From positions 1-38,237 of the forward strand of contig JALNVO010000001.1 of NCBI GenBank assembly GCA_023231365.1: a stretch of DNA of 38,237 bases, written 5' to 3'. The position numbers were made by a program, and so were the translations under genes. This document shows, one piece after another, positions 1-7,693 of this stretch. Each line of letters starts with the position of its first letter. The first letter of the stretch is position 1. Below the pieces are notes generated by a model. The model was not told the DNA's origin and made no database searches. It saw only the letters and a program-made list of their open reading frames with translations. Source of the stretch: Fibrobacteraceae bacterium (lineage in GTDB: Bacteria; Fibrobacterota; Fibrobacteria; Fibrobacterales; Fibrobacteraceae).

Positions 1-5
1 CTTCA

Positions 6-29
6 CCAAAGCAATTTTTAAAGGTACCC
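6..29 (-). repeat. End of a second copy of the hairpin-rich TIR element
   Basis: Read on the minus strand, this is nearly the same sequence as the left end of the element at 21548-22034. The shared core is CCAAAGCA, one variable base, TTTTTA, one variable base, then AGGTACCC; about two mismatches separate the copies over the common stretch. The terminal GGGTACC lies immediately downstream of the aminotransferase stop codon (30-32). The rest of this copy would lie outside the window to the left. That it is one end of a mobile element is inferred from the complete copy further right. Confidence 0.6.
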
Positions 30-1337
30 TTATTTAGCGCTTTTGACGTAGGCCTTGATTGCATCGCGAATTTTGGTAAACACTAGACGGAGTTCGTCTT
101 CGTCTTCTTCAAGGAGGGTGATGCGGAAGCCGTTGAGTTCGCTGCAGAAGCTGCTGCTGGGTACAACGCAAACGCCGGTCGCTCCCAAGAGATAATACAC
201 AAACCGGTAATCTAGGCTCGGGACATTTTTCACCCAACTTTCAACGAGACTCTTGATCTTGGGGTCTTCTATAGGAAGTGTCTTGCGATCGTTCAGCACG
301 CCTTTCTTGAAGACTATCGTATTGTAGAAAGCTCCGTAAGTCGGATTAAAATAGAGTTCCGGTACATCGGAAAGGATTTCGTTGATGAGAGAACTGCGGC
401 GTCCGATCTTTTCATTGAGCGTCTGGCGGTGCTCGGTATAACGCGGATCTCCTAAAACTTCTGGAATTGTGAGTTGAGGAATTGTGGTAGAGCAGACTTC
501 TATCATCTTTGCATTGTCAATGGCGCGGCAGAACGCGTTGAATTCCGGATCTTTGTCCCGGTTGTAGTATTCCGCCCAGCCGCAGCGCGCACCCGGCCAT
601 GGGTATTGCTTGGAAATGCCGTTGAGTGAAATGCCCGGAACGTCGCCTATGTATTCTGCAAGCGAATAGGCGTGCGCACCATTGTACACAATCTTGTTGT
701 AGATTTCGTCGCAGATGATGCAGAGGTTGTATGTCTTGGCGAGTTCCACCATTTTTTGCAGATAATCCAGAGGGTAGATCATACCCGTGGGGTTGTCCGG
801 GTTGATGATGAGGATTCCCGCAACGCTCGGATTGTATTTGACTTTGTTCTCGAGTTCTTCGAGATCCGGGAGCCAGTGGTTTTCCGGGCGCAAATGATAG
901 GTAAGGGGTGACGCGTGCGCGTGGGCCGCTTCTGCGGAACTATGCGTACTGTAAGCGGGCGAGGGCCCGATAATCCGGGTTGTCATGGAGAGAAGCCCAT
1001 AGATGGTTGCTATGGCATCTCCAAGTCCGTTGAAGAATAAAATATCTTCAGCGGTAATTTGTACTCCGCCGAGCTTGTTCGTTTCGTTTGCGAGAAATTC
1101 CCTAGTCTCTAAAATGCCTTTGGACGGGCAATAGCCGTAGCTTGGATTCTTTTGGACTATTTTGCCCACGATATCCTTGATCCATTGTGGAAGCTGGCAT
1201 TTCTTTTCGATCGGATCGCCGATGTTTTCCCAGTGAATTTTGAGACCAAGTGCTTTTAGCTGGTTGGCCTTTTTTACGATCTCGCGAATTTCGTACGAGA
1301 GTTCTTTGGCGCCTTCAGTTAAAAGTTTCTTTCTCAT
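30..1337 (-). CDS. PLP-dependent class I/II aminotransferase (AlaT/AspC-like fold)
   Basis: This 435-residue, full-length fold-type I aminotransferase should transfer an amino group between an amino acid and a 2-oxo acid in the cytosol. Visible landmarks are NPDNPTG at residues 179-185, the pyridoxal-binding DEIY at 210-213, the Schiff-base lysine K243 in ISKQYPWPGARCGW, and the conserved Arg of that segment. The insert-rich C-terminal part resembles alanine/aspartate aminotransferases, but the substrate cannot be read from sequence. An AGGAG site lies about 6 nt before the ATG. The stop codon abuts the terminal repeat of a mobile-element copy at the window's left edge. The gene diverges from the VanZ-like gene at 1457. 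Confidence 0.9.
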   Translation of the reverse strand: MRKKLLTEGAKELSYEIREIVKKANQLKALGLKIHWENIGDPIEKKCQLPQWIKDIVGKIVQKNPSYGYCPSKGILETREFLANETNKLGGVQITAEDILFFNGLGDAIATIYGLLSMTTRIIGPSPAYSTHSSAEAAHAHASPLTYHLRPENHWLPDLEELENKVKYNPSVAGILIINPDNPTGMIYPLDYLQKMVELAKTYNLCIICDEIYNKIVYNGAHAYSLAEYIGDVPGISLNGISKQYPWPGARCGWAEYYNRDKDPEFNAFCRAIDNAKMIEVCSTTIPQLTIPEVLGDPRYTEHRQTLNEKIGRRSSLINEILSDVPELYFNPTYGAFYNTIVFKKGVLNDRKTLPIEDPKIKSLVESWVKNVPSLDYRFVYYLLGATGVCVVPSSSFCSELNGFRITLLEEDEDELRLVFTKIRDAIKAYVKSAK

Positions 1338-1444
1338 TTTGGTCTCCTATGAAAGGATGAGAGTTAGCAAACTGCGTCCAAATGTAGAAAAAGCTGATTG
1401 CCGGGGTTTTTTAAATCCACTGTTTTTGCGCATTTTTTCTTTTA

Positions 1445-1450
1445 TATATT
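1445..1450 (+). promoter_or_regulatory. TATATT -10-like box for the VanZ-like gene
   Basis: TATATT ends exactly 6 nt before the ATG at 1457, and no Shine-Dalgarno sequence lies between them. Transcription would therefore start at or next to the start codon (leaderless mRNA). No good -35 hexamer is visible. The same arrangement recurs at 3838, 19419 and 26812. Confidence 0.45.
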
Positions 1451-1456
1451 GGGGTT

Positions 1457-1873
1457 ATGTTGAAACATCTCGATTGTCTTTTTGTCCGCTATCCGCTGTT
1501 CCGCTATATTCCGGCACTTTTGCTTCTCGCCTGCATCTTTAGGACTTCTGCGATTCCGGGGACTGGGATGACTTGGCTTGTTCCGCCTTATGACAAATTG
1601 GTGCATGCTGGTGTCTATGCCTGTCTTGGCGTCTTCTTCTGTTTTTGGTTCAAGAATCCCCGTTGGAATGCGAAGCCTTTTCTGTATGCGTTTATTGCGG
1701 TGATATTGTGTGTTGTGTCCGGTGTGCTGGATGAATTTCACCAATCCTTTACGCCGGGGCGTTCCGTTTCTCTTGGCGATGTCGGTGCTGATTTTGTCGG
1801 CGGGCTTATCGGCTCTGTTTTTTATCTGATAATTCAACCTTGGAAGCGCTTTAGAATTTTCCGAGAAAAATAA
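1457..1873 (+). CDS. VanZ-like family integral membrane protein
   Basis: This 138-residue protein has four hydrophobic stretches (about 13-30, 48-64, 74-92, 110-126) and the VanZ-family polar signatures. These are DK..H (D46, K47, H50) before helix 2, and DE.HQ.F.PGR (D92, E93, H95, Q96, P100-R102) followed by D108 between helices 3 and 4. VanZ proteins are small membrane proteins linked to glycopeptide tolerance or envelope functions, and the biochemical role is unknown. The stop overlaps the 3' end of the convergent murB by about 20 nt. There is no Shine-Dalgarno site; the TATATT box 6 nt upstream suggests a leaderless message. Confidence 0.8.
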   Translation: MLKHLDCLFVRYPLFRYIPALLLLACIFRTSAIPGTGMTWLVPPYDKLVHAGVYACLGVFFCFWFKNPRWNAKPFLYAFIAVILCVVSGVLDEFHQSFTPGRSVSLGDVGADFVGGLIGSVFYLIIQPWKRFRIFREK

Positions 1874-2729
1874 CTTCGCGTTCGAGTTGAATTCCGCTCA
1901 GGGTTTTGACGCGGTCGCGTATCAGTTGCGATAGATCGTAGATGTTTTGTGCGGTTGCGCATCCTGTATTTACAATAAAGTTGGCGTGCTTTGGGGAAAC
2001 TTGAGCTCCGCCGATGGCAAATCCTTTTAATCCAGCCTGTTCTATGAGTGCGCCGGGAAATCCTCTGACCGGGCGCTTGAACATGGATCCCGCGCTGGGA
2101 AGTTCCAGAGGCTGTTTCGCCTTGCGCTCCGCTAAAACTTCGGCTTGTGCATCCAGAAGCTCTTTTGAATTGGCGGCTTCTAGGCGGAACGAGGCTTCAA
2201 GTATTATACTCTTGGTATTTTGGAATGCAGAATGGCGGTAGTCAAATCCGCATTCTTCTTTAGAATAATTTTGAATGGTTCCGTTTTCTTCCTGCACTTT
2301 GACTTCGGTGAGCGTCTGGGCAATTTCTTCTCCGTAAGCTCCGGCGTTCATTGCCACGGCTCCGCCCACGCTGCCTGGGATTCCCGCGAGGAGATGTATT
2401 CCTGAAAAACCCATTGTAGCGCTCATCCGGGCGAGAATGGAGAGGGGTGTCGCAGCTCCGGCGGTAAGCGTTTCTTTGTCGAACTTAAAATGCGAAAATT
2501 TCTTTCCGAGCTTGATTATCAGGCCTTCATAGCCCGCATCCGAGACGACCACATTGGAACCGAGCCCAAGAATAAAATACGGAAGCGAGGCTTCTTTGGC
2601 GAATTCCTTGAACTCTGTCAGCTCTTCTGCCGATTCCACTTTGGCGAAGTATTTTGCAGAACCTCCTGCGCGGAAAGAAGTATATTGTTTCATATCGGCA
2701 TTTTCTTGTATATTTTGCGGGATCTGCAT
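1851..2729 (-). CDS. murB: UDP-N-acetylenolpyruvoylglucosamine reductase
   Basis: MurB reduces UDP-GlcNAc-enolpyruvate to UDP-MurNAc with NADPH and FAD, the second committed step of peptidoglycan precursor synthesis in the cytosol. The 292-residue protein shows the FAD-binding stretches TSFRAGG (17-23), LGLGSNVVVSD (55-64) and GIPGSVGGAVAMNAGAYG (116-133). It also has YRHS (164-167), the proton-donor serine in SAGSMFKRP (S215) and the C-terminal LEREV glutamate (E285). Length and motifs fit the shorter type II class. The first ATG is kept because IQEN just before TSFRAGG matches the usual family N-terminus; a later ATG (2693) is possible. The gene diverges from the primase-like gene 21 bp away. 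Confidence 0.95.
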   Translation of the reverse strand: MQIPQNIQENADMKQYTSFRAGGSAKYFAKVESAEELTEFKEFAKEASLPYFILGLGSNVVVSDAGYEGLIIKLGKKFSHFKFDKETLTAGAATPLSILARMSATMGFSGIHLLAGIPGSVGGAVAMNAGAYGEEIAQTLTEVKVQEENGTIQNYSKEECGFDYRHSAFQNTKSIILEASFRLEAANSKELLDAQAEVLAERKAKQPLELPSAGSMFKRPVRGFPGALIEQAGLKGFAIGGAQVSPKHANFIVNTGCATAQNIYDLSQLIRDRVKTLSGIQLEREVIFLGKF

Positions 2730-2750
2730 AGTTTCTCTAAAAGTAGTAAG

Positions 2751-3827
2751 ATGGCAAAGGATCGCGAAGAAATAGAGGCATTCAAATCCTCTTTATCCAT
2801 TACTCAGGTTGCAGGACACTTGGGATATAAAGTAGTGCACGGTAAAATTCGCTGCCCGTATTTTATGCGCCATGCGCACGGAGACCGCACTCCGTCCGTA
2901 TCCCTTTCGGAATCCAAAGGCCTTTTTAATTGCTGGGTTTGTCCCGATGTGCACGGTGACGTGATTCATCTGGTGGAAATATCCAAAAATTGTTCTTTTC
3001 TGGAAGCGATTGAATGGCTTCAAAATGAATTTGCATTGTCTTTCCGGATCGAGCCCTCCAAGATTCCGCGGGAACGGCCTCTGTCCCCAGCATTTACCGA
3101 TGCCAGGAAGGCTAAGCCCGCACCGGAAGTCGATCCTGTTTTGAAGGCGAGAGTGGTCCTTTCTTTTTTTGAAATGCTTTCTGTCATTGAAGATACTCCT
3201 GCTGCCAAATGGCTTGTCAAACGCCGCATTTTCAAGAAAACATGGCAGATGATGCGGCTCCGCACGATTGTTGATTATGACAAAGTAAATAGAGGGCTTC
3301 TTGAAAAGTTCGGCAAGGAAACTCTTCAGTTGGTAGGGCTTTTTAACGAAAACGGAAATCTCAAGTATTACAAGCATCCGCTGCTTTTTCCCTATCTCGA
3401 CACTAAAGTCGTTCCCCGTTATTTCCAAGCCCGGGCGATAGATTCTTCCATCGTTCCCAAGGAGCTCAATCTCAAGGGAGTAGTTCCTTTTCCTTATAAT
3501 GTTTCTGTATTGGATGGAAATCCGGGGTGGGTGTATCTCTGCGAAGGCGTGGTCGATACGCTTACTCTCCTTGACCGCGGTTTTTGTGCTGTTGGAATTC
3601 CGGGGGTCAAGTCCTTTAAACCGGAATGGGCGAGTCTTTTCAGAAATAAGCGGGTTATTCTTTGTTTGGATCAGGATGAAGCCGGCAGGTCCGGTACGGA
3701 ACTTGTGCAAGAATATTTGAAAAATTTAGGGATAGAAGCGGTCCCGCTCGGTTCGGGGATTACGGCGGAGAGCTTTAAGATGGCTGAAGGGCAGGACATT
3801 AATGAATGGTTCGGGGGCAAAAAGTAG
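2751..3827 (+). CDS. Small DnaG-like protein with CHC2-type zinc finger and TOPRIM domain
   Basis: From ATG 2751 the product is 358 residues; the open frame extends upstream, but that part overlaps murB antisense. The N-terminus carries a CHC2-like zinc ribbon: C35, a histidine in RHAHGDRTPS (H41 or H43), and C61-x2-C64. The spacing is longer than in chromosomal DnaG and the HGDRTPS context is more like phage or plasmid primases. The C-terminal half has the TOPRIM metal residues: E265 in LCEGVVDT and D307-Q-D309 in LCLDQDEAG. The helicase-binding domain of replicative DnaG is missing, as 358 residues is far below the usual ~600. It probably makes or handles short RNA or DNA primers; whether it is a second primase or a repair protein is unresolved. 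The next gene starts 22 nt downstream. Confidence 0.8.
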   Translation: MAKDREEIEAFKSSLSITQVAGHLGYKVVHGKIRCPYFMRHAHGDRTPSVSLSESKGLFNCWVCPDVHGDVIHLVEISKNCSFLEAIEWLQNEFALSFRIEPSKIPRERPLSPAFTDARKAKPAPEVDPVLKARVVLSFFEMLSVIEDTPAAKWLVKRRIFKKTWQMMRLRTIVDYDKVNRGLLEKFGKETLQLVGLFNENGNLKYYKHPLLFPYLDTKVVPRYFQARAIDSSIVPKELNLKGVVPFPYNVSVLDGNPGWVYLCEGVVDTLTLLDRGFCAVGIPGVKSFKPEWASLFRNKRVILCLDQDEAGRSGTELVQEYLKNLGIEAVPLGSGITAESFKMAEGQDINEWFGGKK

Positions 3828-3837
3828 CAGCCTTTTC

Positions 3838-3843
3838 TATATT
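3838..3843 (+). promoter_or_regulatory. TATATT -10-like box for the glycosyltransferase-51 gene
   Basis: TATATT lies 6 nt upstream of the GTG at 3850, with no Shine-Dalgarno sequence in between. This is the same geometry as at 1445, 19419 and 26812. The upstream gene ends at 3827, so this box would give the downstream gene its own leaderless transcript. No clear -35 box is visible. Confidence 0.4.
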
Positions 3844-3849
3844 CTGCGC

Positions 3850-4800
3850 GTGAAAATACCAAACATCAAACAATCTGCTTTGAATTATTGGTCTTCCCTC
3901 CCTCCCAAAACGCAAAAAACGCTGGGTATCCTTTTTTTCATCTTCAAATGGACTTATTGGGTGCTTAATCGAATCGTTCGCTTAGTTCTTCTCGCCCTTA
4001 TGCTCTATGCGATCGCATTTACTTTAGTCGCATCATACGGACTCTATAAAGTATTTACTTACGGCTACAACATTTATGAGAATGTTGAGGAACTCAAATA
4101 TTCCAACCCGCCGATGAGCCGTTATATGCAGGCTTTGGTGGATTCTAATCCAGGAATCAAGCTTCGGCAGAAGTTCGTCCCGCTCGATAGCATCAGCCCG
4201 TATTTGAAGAAGGCCGTCATTGCGAGCGAAGACGCCGGTTTCTATTTCCATCCGGGTTTTGACGTCCGCGCCATTGCGGAAGCCTTGGATGCGAATCAGA
4301 TGCATGGCAAGACCAAGTTCGGCGGTAGCACCATTACGCAGCAATTGGCCAAGAATATGTTCCTTTCGAGTGAACGTTCCTGGGAGCGCAAATTCAAGGA
4401 GCTCGCATACGCTTTGCTGATGGAAAAGGAACTCGGCAAAGACCGCATCTTGGAACTTTATTTGAATTACGCTCAATGGGGAACTGATATCTTCGGCTGT
4501 GAAATGGCGAGCGAAGTTTATTTTCACAAAAGTGCGTACAAACTTAATCTGGACCAGTCCATCAACATGGCTGCGGTCATCGCAAGTCCGGGCAAGCATA
4601 CTCCGCAGATGAAGAACAGCCATTTTATGATGAGCCGCCGTTCGGTCATTTATCAGAATATGTTCCCCAAACGCGATAGTTTGATGGTGGATAGCCTAAG
4701 GGTGTTGAACTCGCCTCCTCCGCCTCCAGCTCCAGATTCCATTCCAGACCAGCAGCTTCCCGCATCCCCGGTCCCGGAAGAGAACCCGGACAATGAATAG
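3850..4800 (+). CDS. mtgA: Monofunctional peptidoglycan glycosyltransferase (GT51)
   Basis: A GT51 enzyme polymerises lipid II into glycan strands at the periplasmic face of the inner membrane. The 316-residue product (GTG start at 3850) has a basic N-terminus and a membrane segment at about 41-63. It carries the family motifs in order: SEDAGFYFHPGFD (catalytic E127), GGSTITQQLAKN, ERKFKELAYALLME, and KDRILELYLNYAQWG. No transpeptidase domain follows, and a Pro-rich tail ends the protein. The frame stays open to an ATG at 3802 inside the preceding gene. GTG 3850 is preferred because MKIPNIKQ begins a typical cytoplasmic leader and a TATATT box sits 6 nt upstream. The symbol follows the family; orthology to E. 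coli mtgA was not tested. Confidence 0.88.
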   Translation: MKIPNIKQSALNYWSSLPPKTQKTLGILFFIFKWTYWVLNRIVRLVLLALMLYAIAFTLVASYGLYKVFTYGYNIYENVEELKYSNPPMSRYMQALVDSNPGIKLRQKFVPLDSISPYLKKAVIASEDAGFYFHPGFDVRAIAEALDANQMHGKTKFGGSTITQQLAKNMFLSSERSWERKFKELAYALLMEKELGKDRILELYLNYAQWGTDIFGCEMASEVYFHKSAYKLNLDQSINMAAVIASPGKHTPQMKNSHFMMSRRSVIYQNMFPKRDSLMVDSLRVLNSPPPPPAPDSIPDQQLPASPVPEENPDNE

Positions 4801-4839
4801 TTCAATAAAAATTTTTTAGTATAAATGAAGGATCAGAAT

Positions 4840-6273
4840 ATGCGTGACGAATATGAAAACCCGCTCAACACCAGATACGCCTCTAAAGAGATGAGATTTC
4901 TCTTTAGCCCGCAATACAAGTTTCAGACTTGGCGGAAACTTTGGATTATTCTCGCCCAGAGCGAAATGGAACTCGGGCTTCCGATCACGCAGGAACAGGT
5001 CGATGAATTGAAGAGCCATGAAAAGGACATCAATTTTGATGTTGCCGAAGCGGAAGAAAAACGGCGCCGTCACGATGTCATGAGCCATGTCTATGCCTAC
5101 GGAGTGCAGTGCCCTAAGGCCAAAGGTATCATTCATCTCGGAGCGACTAGCGCCTTTGTGGGTGACAATACTGACTTGATTCAGATGCAGCAGGGACTTG
5201 TCTATGTGCGCCGCCGCTTGATGAGGGTTATAGACAAACTCTCTGAATTTGCTCTTAAGTACAAGGAAATGCCTCAGCTCGGCGCAACGCATTTCCAAGC
5301 AGCCCAGCTCACGACAGTCGGCAAACGCGCTTGCCTTTGGATCCAAGACCTTTTGATCGATCTCGAAGAAATTGAATTCTTGATTGAAGTACTCCCGTTC
5401 CGGGGTGTTAAAGGTACCACAGGGACACAAGCTTCATTTATGGATCTCTTCAATGGGGACGAAGAGAAAATCTGCGAACTCGACCGCCGCGTCACGGAGC
5501 GCGCAGGTTTCAAGCGCTGCCTTTCAATTACCGGGCAGACTTATACCCGCAAATGGGATAACCGCGTAAGCCAGGTGCTTTCGGGCATTTCCCAGAGCCT
5601 CCACAAATTTGCGACTGATATGCGTTTGATGCAGGGTAACAAGGAAGTGGAAGAACCCTTTGAAAGCACGCAGATTGGCTCCAGTGCGATGGCATACAAG
5701 CGAAACCCGATGCGCAGCGAACGCATTTGCTCTTTAGCCCGCTTTGTGATGTCGCTTGAAACGAGCACTGCTATTACTCAATCCGTGCAATGGTTTGAAC
5801 GCACTCTTGACGACAGTGCAAACAAGCGCCTTGCTATTCCTCAGGCGTTCCTCGCCGTTGATTCGATGCTCATCATTGCTGAAAATATCTCCACGGGACT
5901 TGTCGTATATCCGAAGGTCATTGAAAAGCGCATCCGGGCCGAACTCCCGTTCATGGCTACTGAAAACATTATTATGGAAGGCGTCAAGAAGGGCGGTGAC
6001 CGCCAGGAACTTCATGAGGAAATCCGCCAGATGAGTATGGAAGCGGGCAAGGTTGTGAAGGTCGAAGGCAGGGACAACGATCTACTCGACCGCATTCTCA
6101 AAAACCCCAAGTTTTCTATGACTAGGGAAGATCTGGAAAAGATCCTTGACTTGAAGAAGTTCGTTGGCCGCGCTCCGTCGCAGGTCTCGCTCTTTATTGA
6201 AAATGAAGTGCGCCCCGAACTTAACAAGTACAATGATTGGAAGAGCGTAGACGCTGGCGAGCTCAAAGTCTAA
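4840..6273 (+). CDS. purB: Adenylosuccinate lyase, animal-like subtype
   Basis: PurB cleaves SAICAR to AICAR and adenylosuccinate to AMP, releasing fumarate (purine synthesis, cytosol). Over almost its whole length the protein follows the sequence I remember for metazoan ADSL: RYASKEM near the N-terminus, EEKRRRHDVMSHV, GIIHLGATSAFVGDNTDL, THFQAAQLTTVGKR, RGVKGTTGTQASF and the fumarase-superfamily signature GSSAMAYKRNPMRSER. VQWFERTLDDSANKR and LPFMATENIIM follow. I prefer ATG 4840, preceded by GAAGGA at good spacing, over ATG 4825, which falls within a TATAAA-like box. That gives 477 residues, close to the family length. A terminator follows at 6301. Confidence 0.93.
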   Translation: MRDEYENPLNTRYASKEMRFLFSPQYKFQTWRKLWIILAQSEMELGLPITQEQVDELKSHEKDINFDVAEAEEKRRRHDVMSHVYAYGVQCPKAKGIIHLGATSAFVGDNTDLIQMQQGLVYVRRRLMRVIDKLSEFALKYKEMPQLGATHFQAAQLTTVGKRACLWIQDLLIDLEEIEFLIEVLPFRGVKGTTGTQASFMDLFNGDEEKICELDRRVTERAGFKRCLSITGQTYTRKWDNRVSQVLSGISQSLHKFATDMRLMQGNKEVEEPFESTQIGSSAMAYKRNPMRSERICSLARFVMSLETSTAITQSVQWFERTLDDSANKRLAIPQAFLAVDSMLIIAENISTGLVVYPKVIEKRIRAELPFMATENIIMEGVKKGGDRQELHEEIRQMSMEAGKVVKVEGRDNDLLDRILKNPKFSMTREDLEKILDLKKFVGRAPSQVSLFIENEVRPELNKYNDWKSVDAGELKV

Positions 6274-6300
6274 TCGTTAAGAGCCTTTATTAATAAGAGA

Positions 6301-6330
6301 CCCTCTAAGTTAACCCTTAGAGGGCTTTTT
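6301..6330 (+). terminator. Intrinsic terminator of purB
   Basis: CCCTCTAA (6301-6308) pairs perfectly with TTAGAGGG (6317-6324) across an 8-nt loop and is followed by C and five T. It lies 28 nt after the purB stop. The stop codon of the convergent recombinase gene (6310-6312) falls in the loop. Confidence 0.85.
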
Positions 6331-7218
6331 GTTTTTCTGTTCTCTTGGATGAAAAGTCCTGTGCTCTTCTTGTATCATCTGATTGTTGATGTGCGTATAA
6401 ATTTGTGTAGTTGTCACGTTTGCATGGCCAAGTAATTCTTGCAGCACCCTCAAATCCATACCGGCTTCGAGACAGTGCGTGGCAAAAGAATGCCTGAAGG
6501 TATGAGGCGTTACATGTCTTGCGAGGTGAGCCGTATAAGTTTGGATCAGTTTCCAAGCTCCCATGCGGCTCATCTTTTTCCCTCGGGTATTGAGGATGAC
6601 GGTATCTGTTTTGGGCAAAAGTTCAAGTCGCGGTCCGTTCATCCACGCTTTAATATTTGCCTTGGCTTTCGTTCCTAGAGGCACTAGTCGTTGTTTGTTC
6701 CCTTTGCCAATGGGAGTTATCCATTCATTTTCAAAATCAATGTCCGAAATGCGGAGTGAGAGCGCTTCCGCAATCCGCAACCCTTCGGAATAAAGGAGTT
6801 CGATTAATGCGGTATCGCGTTCCTTGTGCTTGGAAATTTCATTTATACGCTCAAAAATGGAATCAATCTCTTCTCTCGTTAAACACTGTGGCAGATAATG
6901 GCCGATGCGCGGCGTTGCGAGAAGGGAGTCCGTGGAATAGGGGAACGCCTTTTCGCGGAGAAGGTATTTAAGGAATCCGCGCAGGCTTGAGAAATGCCTT
7001 GCGACGGAAGTGGGGCTGTATTCCGCATAGCTCGCTACATTCGTGAGAAATTCGTCCAGCTCTTGCGGAGTGAGATCGTTGATTTTGGATCCTCGGTCAT
7101 CGGCCCAGTATACGAAATGGCGCAGATCTTCTTCGTAGCTCTGTATGGTTGCGGGGGAGAGATTGCGCTCCACGCCCAAAAAAGACAGATATGAATCCAG
7201 CCATTCGCCATTTTCCAT
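6310..7218 (-). CDS. xerD: Tyrosine recombinase of the XerC/XerD type
   Basis: The 302-residue protein has a SAM-like core-binding domain (about 1-90) and a catalytic domain with the full residue set. R148 is in SEGLRIAEAL, K172 in GKGNKQRLVPLG, H239 and R242 in HTFRHSF, H265 in LGHANVTT and nucleophile Y274 in QIYTH. R148 and K172 fall at the same numbers as in E. coli XerD. Length, motif spacing and housekeeping context point to a chromosome-dimer resolvase rather than a phage integrase. XerC versus XerD cannot be settled without a search, so the symbol is tentative. There is no Shine-Dalgarno site before the ATG. A tRNA-Lys gene lies divergently upstream. Confidence 0.85.
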   Translation of the reverse strand: MENGEWLDSYLSFLGVERNLSPATIQSYEEDLRHFVYWADDRGSKINDLTPQELDEFLTNVASYAEYSPTSVARHFSSLRGFLKYLLREKAFPYSTDSLLATPRIGHYLPQCLTREEIDSIFERINEISKHKERDTALIELLYSEGLRIAEALSLRISDIDFENEWITPIGKGNKQRLVPLGTKAKANIKAWMNGPRLELLPKTDTVILNTRGKKMSRMGAWKLIQTYTAHLARHVTPHTFRHSFATHCLEAGMDLRVLQELLGHANVTTTQIYTHINNQMIQEEHRTFHPREQKNKKPSKG

Positions 7219-7262
7219 GCAGAAAAGCTAAAAAAAAGTGCAAAAAAATGCGAGCAATCCCC

Positions 7263-7291
7263 TTGCAAAGAAGGTGCTCTTTTTTTATAAT
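7263..7291 (+). promoter_or_regulatory. Sigma-70-type promoter of tRNA-Lys
   Basis: TTGCAA (7263-7268), a 17-nt spacer and a perfect TATAAT (7286-7291). Transcription should start near 7298, about 15 nt before the mature tRNA. This is the best-matching consensus promoter in the window. Confidence 0.8.
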
Positions 7292-7312
7292 TGGGTTTGT
7301 CGAAAGTCGTAT

Positions 7313-7385
<73 letters not shown>

Positions 7386-7390
7386 CTAGA

Positions 7391-7422
7391 AGCCCCGGTG
7401 TCAAATGACACGGGGGTTTTTT
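7391..7422 (+). terminator. Intrinsic terminator of tRNA-Lys
   Basis: GCCCCGGTGTC and GACACGGGGG form a GC-rich stem with an AAAT loop and one G-G mismatch, followed by six T. It starts 6 nt after the tRNA. Confidence 0.85.
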
Positions 7423-7693
7423 GTGCCGAATCCGGTGAAATTAGGGCTGTTTTGGTGCGATGCGTCTTACTTGGAATTTTGTTCTTTATGTTCTATAGGT
7501 ATGCTTGGAGTATAGTAAGCCGGGAATGGTGATGAGGAAACATAGATGCCACCCCTTTTAGGGATGGTTGTTTAGGAGGTAAATTTATAGGCATCTCATT
7601 AAATCCTTGTTTGCCCGCATTTTTCACACATAGACAAGTCAAATTCCTATCGGCATTGCATATTCAATCCATAAATATCAGAGGTGAGTAGGT

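Noticed and set aside
2793..3710. 305-codon open frame antisense to the CHC2/TOPRIM gene
   Set aside because: The + strand protein has clear zinc and TOPRIM motifs; the antisense product has none.
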